Assembly (NCBI GenBank): GCA_938023775.1
Contig: CALJDB010000250.1
Coordinates: 1-9,884 of the forward strand
Origin: an uncultured Clostridia bacterium
Lineage (GTDB): Bacteria > Bacillota > Clostridia > Oscillospirales > Oscillospiraceae
Reading direction: 5' to 3'
DNA: 9,884 nucleotides
A program made the translations under genes and the position numbers. Shown here one piece after another: positions 1 through 5,906 of this stretch (its first letter is position 1; each line of letters opens with the position of its first letter). The notes beneath the pieces were generated by a model, which searched no databases, was not told the DNA's origin, and was given only the letters and a program-made list of their open reading frames with translations.

Positions 1-14
1 GCACGTTCCCTCCG

Positions 15-105
15 CGCAGAGTATTTTTCGGCACGCACAGGTCGCGCCGAAAAATAATTGGACCTTATTTGCGGCGTGCGCGCCGCAAACTCTGCGAGGC
101 TTTTT
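15..105 (+). other. Folded leader or intergenic RNA element upstream of comM
   Basis: Three perfect inverted repeats nest together. An outer stem pairs 15-22 with 89-96 (8 bp). One inner hairpin pairs 22-32 with 46-56 (11 bp, 13-nt loop) and the other pairs 68-76 with 81-89 (9 bp, 4-nt loop). Positions 22 and 89 are shared, so the three stems meet as a three-way junction with an 11-nt linker at 57-67. A T run (101-105) follows. Loop bases 34-37 (CGCA) are complementary to the whole second loop 77-80 (TGCG), so a kissing contact is possible. It could be the terminator of a gene to the left, a cis-regulatory leader of comM, or a dispersed intergenic repeat. I recognise no known riboswitch core; junction linkers do not match the purine class. 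The pairing is seen directly; function is inference. Confidence 0.5.
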
Positions 106-133
106 AGACTAATCCCACAAAAGGAGGCTCATT

Positions 134-1654
134 ATGGTATCCTGCGTCCGCTCCCTTGGGCTGCTTGGCATCGGGGGCTATGAGGTGCGCGTGGAGTGCT
201 TTCTTTCCAACGGTCTGCCCGGCTTTGACCTTGTCGGTCTGCCGGACGCGGCGGTGAAGGAAGCGCGCGACCGCGTGCGCGCCGCAATTAAAAACAGCGG
301 ACTGAAATACCCCGTCAGCCGCCTCACCATCAACCTTGCCCCGGCGGATACGCGCAAGGCAGGCACGCTCTACGACCTGCCGATCCTGCTCGGAATCCTG
401 CAATGCAGCGGGGACTTAAAGCGTCTGCCCGCGGACGCGGCGTTTCTCGGCGAGCTCAGCCTCACCGGAGAGCTGCGCCCCATCCACGGCGCGCTGCCGA
501 TGGCGCTCGCCGCTGCGCGGCAGGGCATCCGCTCCCTCTATGTCCCGGCGGCGAACGCGGCGGAGGCAGCCTTCGCCGAGGGCGTGACGGTCTACCCCGT
601 CAAAACCGTGCCGGAGCTGCTCGCCCACCTCTGCGGCGACGTTCCCATCCCCCCGGCGGCGGAGCCGGACCTCTCCGCGCTCGCGCTTCCGGTGCCGGAT
701 TTCTCCGACGTGAAGGCGCAGGACAACGTAAAGCGCGCGCTGGAGGTCGCCGCCGCGGGCGGACACAATGTGCTGCTCATCGGTCCGCCGGGCTCCGGCA
801 AAAGCATGCTCGCGAAGCGTCTGCCCGGCATTCTGCCGGACATGAGCCGCGAGGAGATGACCGAGGCGACGGAGATCCACTCCGTCGCGGGCAACACCGG
901 GGCGGAGAGCCCCGTCGTCACCCAGCGTCCCTTCCGCTCTCCGCATCACACGGTGTCCTCCGTGGCGATGAGCGGCGGCGGCAGCAACCCGCGCCCCGGC
1001 GAGATCAGCCTTGCCCACACCGGGATTCTGTTTTTGGACGAGCTGCCGGAATTTTCCCGCGAGACGCTGGAGGTGCTGCGCCAGCCGCTCGAGGACGGAC
1101 GGCTCACCATCTCGCGCGCCGCGGGCAGCTACACTTATCCGAGCCGCTTTATGCTCGTCTGCGCCATGAACCCCTGCAAATGCGGCTGGTACGGCCATCC
1201 GAGCGGGCGCTGCACCTGCTCGCCGAGCTCCGTGCGCCAGTACCACAGCCGCGTTTCCGGTCCCCTGCTCGACCGCATCGACATCATCGTGGAGGTCCCC
1301 TCGCTCGACTTTGACGAGCTCAAAGCCAAGCCCGCCGGGGAGTCCTCCGCCGCCATCCGCGCGCGCGTCAACGCCGCGCGGCAGCGCCAGCACGCCCGCT
1401 TTGCCGAAAGCGCCACGAGCTGCAACGCCTATATGCAGCCGAAGGAGATGCAGCGCCACTGCGCGCTGAGCCCCGAATGCGAGGAGCTGATGCGCGGCGC
1501 GTTCGACGCGCTGGGGCTCACGGCGCGGAGCTATGACCGCATCCTGCGCGTTGCGCGCACGATCGCCGACCTCGCCGGAAGCGAGGAGATCGCCCCGGCG
1601 CACATCGCCGAGGCTGTACAGTACCGAAGTTATCGCTTTGAAGGAGGAGAATAA
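134..1654 (+). CDS. comM: YifB/ComM-type AAA+ ATPase (Mg-chelatase-like)
   Basis: The 506-residue protein is full length for the YifB/ComM family. The N-terminal ChlI/Lon-like domain (about 1-170) carries the family-typical LPGFDLVGLPDAAVKEARDR. An AAA+ Mg-chelatase core follows, with Walker A GPPGSGKS at 217-224 and Walker B ILFLDE near 297-302. A cysteine cluster (C343, C348, C350, C360, C362) lies in the conserved CAMNPCKCG...CTC segment. A C-terminal helical Mg_chelatase_C-like region ends the protein. In naturally transforming bacteria ComM is a hexameric helicase that promotes branch migration during uptake recombination; in non-transformable species the role is unclear. The start is set by AAGGAGG at 121-127, six bases before ATG. 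The gene opens a compact plus-strand cluster and ends five bases before the lipoprotein start. Family assignment is firm; a transformation role here is inference. Confidence 0.93.
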   Translation: MVSCVRSLGLLGIGGYEVRVECFLSNGLPGFDLVGLPDAAVKEARDRVRAAIKNSGLKYPVSRLTINLAPADTRKAGTLYDLPILLGILQCSGDLKRLPADAAFLGELSLTGELRPIHGALPMALAAARQGIRSLYVPAANAAEAAFAEGVTVYPVKTVPELLAHLCGDVPIPPAAEPDLSALALPVPDFSDVKAQDNVKRALEVAAAGGHNVLLIGPPGSGKSMLAKRLPGILPDMSREEMTEATEIHSVAGNTGAESPVVTQRPFRSPHHTVSSVAMSGGGSNPRPGEISLAHTGILFLDELPEFSRETLEVLRQPLEDGRLTISRAAGSYTYPSRFMLVCAMNPCKCGWYGHPSGRCTCSPSSVRQYHSRVSGPLLDRIDIIVEVPSLDFDELKAKPAGESSAAIRARVNAARQRQHARFAESATSCNAYMQPKEMQRHCALSPECEELMRGAFDALGLTARSYDRILRVARTIADLAGSEEIAPAHIAEAVQYRSYRFEGGE

Positions 1655-1658
1655 CGCC

Positions 1659-2594
1659 ATGAAAAAGCTGATTTCCATTCTTTTATCACTGACTATGCTG
1701 CTCGCGCTCTTTTCCGCCTGCGGCAAGAAGGTTGACCCCGAACCGACCGCCGCGCCGGAGCCCACCGTTCCCTCGGCGGAGACGCCGAGCCCCACGCCGG
1801 AGCCGGTGGAGACGCCGAGCCCCTACCCCCTCGCCTTCCCCATCGGCGAGGCGGCGCGGGCGGACATCGACGGCGACGGCGCGGAGGAGACCGTCTGCGT
1901 CTCCCTCACCGAGCCGGACGAATACGGCTATCGCAGCCCCTGCCTCTCCGTGAACGGCGAGGACCTCACGGACGCGCTCCGCGGCTTTGACAGCGCCCAG
2001 CTCGCCGATCCGGACGAGGGGTATTGGGCGATTACGGACATCGACCACGCGGACTGCGCGCTGGAGATTGCCATTCAGGACCTCGGTCCGAGCGACGACC
2101 CGTTCACAAACTTTTTCCATTATAAAAACGGCGCGCTGACTTATCTCGGCGGCGTTCCGGGGCTCATCCGCATGGACAGCGTCGACACGCCCCTGACCTT
2201 CCCCGGCGACGGCACGATCGAGGGCTACCTGCGCTACGCCGTGCTCCAGACATGGTTCGGCGACGCGAGCTACCGGCTCGAAGACGGGGAGATCACCCGC
2301 GTGGCGGAGGAGGTCTATTACGCCCGCCAGCCCCAGACCGTCACGGTGCTGGAGCCGACCGCCGCCCGCGCGAGCGCGGACGAGGCCGCGGAGACCATCA
2401 CCCTCGATATCGGCACGGAGCTGACGCTGCTCGGCTCCGACGACAACGCTTGGGTCCTCTGCGCCGCGCCGAGCGGCAAGGAAACCGCTGACGCGCTCTG
2501 GCTCCACCTGCGCGACGGCTTTGAAATCGAGACCGCGGACGGCAGCTACGGCTATGCGTGGTCCGTGCTGGACGGGCTGCTCTTCGCCGACTGA
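1659..2594 (+). CDS. Lipoprotein with proline-rich linker and SH3-like C-terminus
   Basis: The 311-residue protein starts at ATG 1659, preceded by AAGGAGGA at 1641-1648 inside the end of comM. An in-frame start at 1533 would add 42 residues overlapping comM with no signal sequence, so it is rejected. The N-terminus is a lipoprotein signal: KK, a hydrophobic stretch, then a lipobox ending FSAC with Cys21 as the predicted lipidated residue. Residues about 24-55 form a low-complexity Pro/Glu/Thr/Ser linker with a repeated ETPSP unit. D69, D71 and D73 in a DIDGDG motif resemble a calcium-binding FG-GAP/VCBS-type loop. From about residue 228 the sequence resembles a bacterial SH3-like domain (VTVLEPTAARAS...WLHLRD). 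It is probably anchored on the outer face of the membrane, perhaps touching the wall. I do not recognise a specific function. Confidence 0.85.
   Translation: MKKLISILLSLTMLLALFSACGKKVDPEPTAAPEPTVPSAETPSPTPEPVETPSPYPLAFPIGEAARADIDGDGAEETVCVSLTEPDEYGYRSPCLSVNGEDLTDALRGFDSAQLADPDEGYWAITDIDHADCALEIAIQDLGPSDDPFTNFFHYKNGALTYLGGVPGLIRMDSVDTPLTFPGDGTIEGYLRYAVLQTWFGDASYRLEDGEITRVAEEVYYARQPQTVTVLEPTAARASADEAAETITLDIGTELTLLGSDDNAWVLCAAPSGKETADALWLHLRDGFEIETADGSYGYAWSVLDGLLFAD
1778..1823 (+). repeat. Two 16-nt direct repeats coding for ETPSP in the lipoprotein linker
   Basis: The sequence GGAGACGCCGAGCCCC occurs at 1778-1793 and again at 1808-1823, an exact 30-nt period (10 codons). It encodes the ETPSP units of the proline-rich linker. 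Linkers like this change length by slippage or recombination without breaking the frame. Confidence 0.8.
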
Positions 2595-2626
2595 AACTAA
2601 GACAAATCAAGGGAGATACCCCGAAA

Positions 2627-3805
2627 ATGAACGATATGATACTGCTCAAGCAGGGCGAGATCGTCCTGAAGGGTCAGAACCGCCGCGCCTTTGAGCAGCG
2701 GCTCATCGCGAATATCCGCCGCCGCTTAAAGCCCCACGGCTCTTTCCGCGTTTACGCCATCCAGTCCACGGTCTACGTGGAGCCGGAGGCGGACGCGGAC
2801 TTAGACGGCGCGTTCGACGCGCTGAAGACCGTGTTCGGCGTCGTGGCGCTCAGCCGCGCCGCCGCCTGCGAAAAAAGCGCGGAGGCGATCGCGGCGAAGG
2901 CGATCGAATACCTCGCGGACGATATGCGCGCGGCAAAAAGCTTCAAGGTGGAGACCCGCCGGAGCGACAAGGCGTTCCCGATGACGAGCATCCAGCTCAG
3001 CCAGTATGTCGGCGGCGAGCTCGCCGAGGCGTTCCCGGACACCGCCGTGGACGTCCATGACCCGGAGCTCACCGTCCACGTCGAGGTACGCGACCTCGCC
3101 GCTTACGTCCACTCCACGCCGACGCCCGGCGCGGGCGGCATGCCCGTCGGCTGCAACGGCAGCGCCGTGACGCTGCTCTCCGGCGGCATCGACTCCCCGG
3201 TCAGCAGCTACATGATCGCAAAGCGCGGCGTGCGGCTCATCCCGGTCCACTTTTTCTCCTTCCCCTACACGAGCGAGGCGGCGAAGGAAAAGGTCGTCGA
3301 GCTCGCGCAGGAGCTCACCGCGTGGTGCGGCAGAATGCGCCTTTGCATCGTGCCCTTCACCCATATTCAGGAGGAGATCCGGGATAAGTGCCCGGAGGCT
3401 TATTTCACCATTCTCATGCGCCGCTTTATGATGCGCATCGCCGACCGCATCGCCGCCGACAACGGCTGCGGCGCGCTCGTCACGGGCGAAAATCTCGGTC
3501 AGGTCGCGAGCCAGACCATGTCCGCCATGGCAGTGACGGAAAATGTCTGCGCCCGGCCCGTGCTGCGCCCGCTCATCGGCTTTGACAAGGAGGAGATCGT
3601 CCGCCTCGCGCGGCGCATCGGCACCTTCGAGACCTCCATCCTGCCCTACGAGGACTGCTGCACAGTGTTCACGCCGCGCCACCCGGAGCTGCGCCCGACC
3701 GTCGCGAAGGCGGAGGAAGCCGAGCGCGCGCTGGACGTCGGCGCGCTCGTGGAGGAGGCCGTCCGCGGCGCGGAGCACCTCACACTGGAGGTCGGCGGCG
3801 AATGA
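2627..3805 (+). CDS. thiI: tRNA 4-thiouridine synthase ThiI, rhodanese-less form
   Basis: The 392-residue protein has the ThiI layout. A short N-terminal ferredoxin-like part (LLKQGEIVLKGQNRRAFEQ) comes first, then a THUMP domain (about 60-165), then a PP-loop ATP pyrophosphatase domain with SGGIDSP at 185-191. The C-terminal YEDCCTVFTPRHPELRP segment is typical of Gram-positive ThiI. It adenylates U8 of tRNA and transfers sulfur to make 4-thiouridine; in some bacteria it also serves thiamine thiazole synthesis. There is no C-terminal rhodanese domain, as in Bacillus-type ThiI, so sulfur probably comes from a dedicated cysteine desulfurase not encoded here. The start at 2627 is preferred over 2636 and over the upstream in-frame ATG at 2558, because MNDMILLKQGEIVLKG matches the family N-terminus; GGGAG lies at 2611-2615. 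The last four bases overlap cinA (ATGA). Confidence 0.93.
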   Translation: MNDMILLKQGEIVLKGQNRRAFEQRLIANIRRRLKPHGSFRVYAIQSTVYVEPEADADLDGAFDALKTVFGVVALSRAAACEKSAEAIAAKAIEYLADDMRAAKSFKVETRRSDKAFPMTSIQLSQYVGGELAEAFPDTAVDVHDPELTVHVEVRDLAAYVHSTPTPGAGGMPVGCNGSAVTLLSGGIDSPVSSYMIAKRGVRLIPVHFFSFPYTSEAAKEKVVELAQELTAWCGRMRLCIVPFTHIQEEIRDKCPEAYFTILMRRFMMRIADRIAADNGCGALVTGENLGQVASQTMSAMAVTENVCARPVLRPLIGFDKEEIVRLARRIGTFETSILPYEDCCTVFTPRHPELRPTVAKAEEAERALDVGALVEEAVRGAEHLTLEVGGE

Positions 3806-5052
3806 ACGCGGAAATTCTCTCCGTCGGCACGGAAATATTGCTCGGCAACATCGTGAACACGGACGCGCGCGACCTCTCCGTCGCGCTCAGCGAGCTCGGC
3901 ATCAACGTCTACTGGCACTCCGTTGTGGGCGATAACCCCGCGCGCCTCGCCGCCGCGCTGGAGACGGCGAAGGAGCGCGCCGACTGCATCATCACGACCG
4001 GCGGGCTCGGTCCCACCTGCGACGATCTCACGAAGGAGACCGTCTGCCGCGCCTTCGGCTGCGAGATGTATTTTGACTGTCGCGCAAGCGCGGACATCGA
4101 CGCATTTTTCGCCGCGCAGGGGCTGCCCGTGACGGAAAACAACCGCAAGCAGTGCTATCTTCCCGTCGGCTGCACGCCGTTTTACAACACCTGCGGCACC
4201 GCCCCCGGCTGCGGCTTCACCGCGGCAGGCAAGACCGTCGTCATCCTCCCCGGTCCGCCGAAGGAGCTGCGCGCGATGCTGGACCACGGCGCGCGGGACT
4301 TTCTGCGCAAAGCCGGCGGCGGGCAGATCTTTTCGCACAATCTGATGACCTTCGGTATGGGCGAGAGCGCGATCGAGACGCTGCTGCGCCCGGAGATGGA
4401 CGCGCTGCAAAACCCGACCCTCGCGCCCTACGCGAGCGAGGGCGAGGTCCGGCTGCGCGTGACGGCGAAGGCGGAGCGCGCCGGCGCCGCCGAGACGATG
4501 ATGGCGCCCGTCATCGCGCGCGTGTGCGAGATGCTGGGCGATAAGGTTTACGGCGTGGACGTCCCGTCACTGGAGGCCGTCGTGCTCCGCCTGCTCACGG
4601 AGCGGGGCAAGACCTTCGCCGCGGCGGAGAGCTGCACCGGCGGGCTCATTGCGAAGCGCTTCACGGATCTGCCCGGCGCGTCCGCCGCCTTCCGCGGCGG
4701 CGTCACCGTTTACACGAACGAGGTGAAAATGCTCCTCGGCGTGGACCCCGCCGTGCTGGAGACGCAGGGCGCGGTCTGCGCGGAGGTGGCGCGGCAGCTC
4801 GCCGTGTGCGTGCGCGAGCGTCTCGGCGCGGACTACGGCATCGGCGTCACCGGTCTCGCCGGTCCGGACGGCGACGGGGTGAACCCGGTCGGCACCGTGT
4901 TCGTCGGGCTTTCGACGCCCGGCGGCGACGCCGTGCGCGCCCTGCGCCTCGGCGAGCGGAGCGACCGCTCGCGTATCCGCACCCTCAGCGCAAGCCACGC
5001 CTTCGATCTGCTGCGCCGCGCGATTCTCGGTCTCCCGCTTGAAAACTCTTGA
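3802..5052 (+). CDS. cinA: CinA family protein (MoCF domain plus nicotinamide-nucleotide amidase domain)
   Basis: The 416-residue protein is full length for two-domain CinA. The N-terminal MoCF/COG1058 domain begins MNAEILSVGTEILLGNIVNT and carries TTGGLGPTCDD at 65-75. The C-terminal CinA/PncC amidase domain shows AESCTGGL at 275-282, with the family's catalytic-type Ser277, and TGLAGPDGDG at 350-359. Known members deamidate nicotinamide mononucleotide (PncC) and hydrolyse ADP-ribose (COG1058), so they salvage or clean up pyridine nucleotides. Some are co-induced with competence and recA. The ATG overlaps the thiI stop by four bases, which implies translational coupling. The TGA stop (5050-5052) overlaps the -35 box of the next promoter. 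Family confidence is high; a competence role is not shown by the sequence. Confidence 0.94.
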   Translation: MNAEILSVGTEILLGNIVNTDARDLSVALSELGINVYWHSVVGDNPARLAAALETAKERADCIITTGGLGPTCDDLTKETVCRAFGCEMYFDCRASADIDAFFAAQGLPVTENNRKQCYLPVGCTPFYNTCGTAPGCGFTAAGKTVVILPGPPKELRAMLDHGARDFLRKAGGGQIFSHNLMTFGMGESAIETLLRPEMDALQNPTLAPYASEGEVRLRVTAKAERAGAAETMMAPVIARVCEMLGDKVYGVDVPSLEAVVLRLLTERGKTFAAAESCTGGLIAKRFTDLPGASAAFRGGVTVYTNEVKMLLGVDPAVLETQGAVCAEVARQLAVCVRERLGADYGIGVTGLAGPDGDGVNPVGTVFVGLSTPGGDAVRALRLGERSDRSRIRTLSASHAFDLLRRAILGLPLENS

Positions 5053-5077
5053 TTTTTTCTGCACGCCCGAATATAAT
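5049..5077 (+). promoter_or_regulatory. Sigma-A-type promoter for the phosphoribosyltransferase gene
   Basis: TTGATT (5049-5054) is followed after exactly 17 bases by TATAAT (5072-5077), a near-consensus vegetative promoter. The -35 box overlaps the cinA stop codon. Transcription would start near 5084, leaving a leader of roughly 43 nt with no obvious riboswitch fold. This makes the next gene its own transcription unit, although read-through from cinA remains possible because no terminator separates them. Confidence 0.8.
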
Positions 5078-5126
5078 AGGACTGTTGGAAACCGATTTGC
5101 CTTATTTTCAAGGAGGAATAGAAAAA

Positions 5127-5681
5127 ATGACATACGAGATAGACATCGCCGGACTAAAGCGCGAGCTGCCGCTCTGCCCTGTCAGCGACGATCTGCTCAT
5201 CGGCGCCTTCGTCATCTTCGGGGACGTCGAGCTCACGGTCCACTGCGCCGCGGAACTGCTGAAGCGCGCGCCGGAGTATGACTACCTCATCGCGCCGGAG
5301 GCGAAGGCCATTCCGCTGCTTTACGAAATGGCGCGCCAGAGCGGTGCAAACAAGTATTTTCTCGCGCGCAAGAAGCCCAAGGCTTACATGACCGGCGTGC
5401 TGGAGGTCAAGGTCCAGTCCATTACCACCGCCGGGGAGCAGACCCTCGTCCTCGACACGGCGGATGCCGAGCAGATGCGCGGCAAGCGCATCCTCATTCT
5501 TGACGACGTCATCTCCACGGGCGAGTCCCTGCACGCGATGGAGATCCTCGTCGAGCGCGCGGGCGGCATCATCGCCGGCCGCATGGCGATCCTCGCGGAA
5601 GGCGACGCCGCCAAGCGCGAGGACATCATCACCCTCGCCCCCCTGCCGCTTTTCAACGCGGACGGAACCCCCAAGCAGTAA
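5127..5681 (+). CDS. Type I phosphoribosyltransferase (adenine PRTase-like)
   Basis: The 184-residue protein starts at ATG 5127, nine bases after AAGGAGGA (5110-5117). An in-frame ATG at 5049 lies upstream of the ribosome binding site and is rejected. The PRPP-binding signature ILILDDVISTGES spans 122-134, with the adjacent acidic pair D126-D127. The YDYLIAPEAKAIPLLYEMA segment matches the pyrophosphate-binding part of purine phosphoribosyltransferases, and the KKPKAYMTG region is the likely flexible loop. Such enzymes transfer ribose 5-phosphate from PRPP to a base in purine salvage. The sequence resembles a Clostridia family usually named adenine phosphoribosyltransferase or left as PRTase family protein. 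Because base specificity cannot be read from the sequence, no gene symbol is given. It has its own promoter and terminator. Confidence 0.85.
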   Translation: MTYEIDIAGLKRELPLCPVSDDLLIGAFVIFGDVELTVHCAAELLKRAPEYDYLIAPEAKAIPLLYEMARQSGANKYFLARKKPKAYMTGVLEVKVQSITTAGEQTLVLDTADAEQMRGKRILILDDVISTGESLHAMEILVERAGGIIAGRMAILAEGDAAKREDIITLAPLPLFNADGTPKQ

Positions 5682-5689
5682 ACAAAATG

Positions 5690-5723
5690 CAGTCCCTCCT
5701 GTGCCGGGAGGGACTGTTTTTTT
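5690..5723 (+). terminator. Intrinsic terminator after the phosphoribosyltransferase gene
   Basis: A perfect 10-bp stem pairs CAGTCCCTCC (5690-5699) with GGAGGGACTG (5707-5716) around a 7-nt loop. Seven T residues (5717-5723) follow directly. It sits nine bases after the stop codon and closes the left gene block. Confidence 0.95.
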
Positions 5724-5753
5724 ATCCCAAGCCTTATTTTTTTGCAAAAAACA

Positions 5754-5783
5754 TTTTCTTTTTTCTTCGATTTGTGGTATTCT
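5754..5783 (+). promoter_or_regulatory. Possible weak sigma-A promoter for a lost gene
   Basis: TATTCT (5778-5783) lies 17-18 bases after a T-rich TTTTCTT stretch (5754-5760). The match is weak, but it is followed by an SD-like GGGTGAGG (5801-5808) and a GTG start at 5814. That is the order expected for a clostridial gene start beyond the terminator. Confidence 0.3.
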
Positions 5784-5807
5784 GGGGATTTTTAATGAGT
5801 GGGTGAG

Positions 5808-5841
5808 GTTGCCGTGATTTCGGAATTATTTATTATCTTTG
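5808..5841 (+). promoter_or_regulatory. Bacteroidetes-type promoter candidate for the ATPase gene
   Basis: TATCTTTG (5834-5841) matches the Bacteroidetes -7 element TAnnTTTG, with GTTG (5808-5811) 22 bases upstream as a possible -33 element. Initiation would fall on the palindrome at 5845-5860, about 60 bases before the ATPase start. If the sequence changes source here, only the -7 element may belong to the right-hand genome. Confidence 0.4.
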
Positions 5842-5873
5842 CTGTGCGTAAAATTACGCAGTGCACTGCATAA
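5814..5873 (+). pseudogene. Truncated gene start (GTG) at the junction
   Basis: GTG at 5814 follows SD-like GGGTGAGG (5801-5808) by five bases and opens a 19-codon frame (MISELFIIFAVRKITQCTA) ending at TAA 5871-5873. The ribosome binding site fits the left block's style and the hydrophobic first residues could begin a membrane protein. The frame then runs into right-block sequence (promoter and repeats) and stops. The simplest reading is a real gene start whose body has been replaced. It could also be a chance frame. Confidence 0.3.
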
Positions 5874-5901
5874 AATTCTATGTTGCACTGCATAAAATTC
5901 T
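5845..5901 (+). repeat. Palindrome plus two 18-nt direct repeats upstream of the ATPase gene
   Basis: TGCGTAA (5845-5851) and TTACGCA (5854-5860) form a perfect 7-bp inverted repeat with a 2-base centre. Immediately after, TGCACTGCATAAAATTCT occurs at 5862-5879 and identically at 5884-5901, two helical turns apart (22 bp). Each copy holds TGCACTGCA, a near-palindrome about a central C. The period is not a multiple of three and no SD is present, so this is not coding. It looks like an operator array or a structured 5' leader covering the region between promoter and start codon. No regulator is known. Confidence 0.7.
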
Positions 5902-5906
5902 GTAGT

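Noticed and set aside
15..96. Purine-type riboswitch before comM
   Set aside because: The three-stem shape with loop contact is suggestive, but stem lengths and junction linkers do not fit and the conserved core bases are absent.
416..1795. 459-codon open frame on the minus strand opposite comM
   Set aside because: GC-rich coding DNA leaves long open frames on the other strand. The product is an Arg/Ala/Gly-rich mix without domains, and the plus strand clearly encodes ComM.
2801..3778. 325-codon minus-strand frame opposite thiI
   Set aside because: Same GC-driven shadow; no motif, no ribosome binding site, and it lies wholly within a well-recognised gene.
5862..5901. Start of a CRISPR array (two 18-nt repeats)
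   Set aside because: Only two copies, separated by 4 bases, too short for a spacer; no cas genes nearby.
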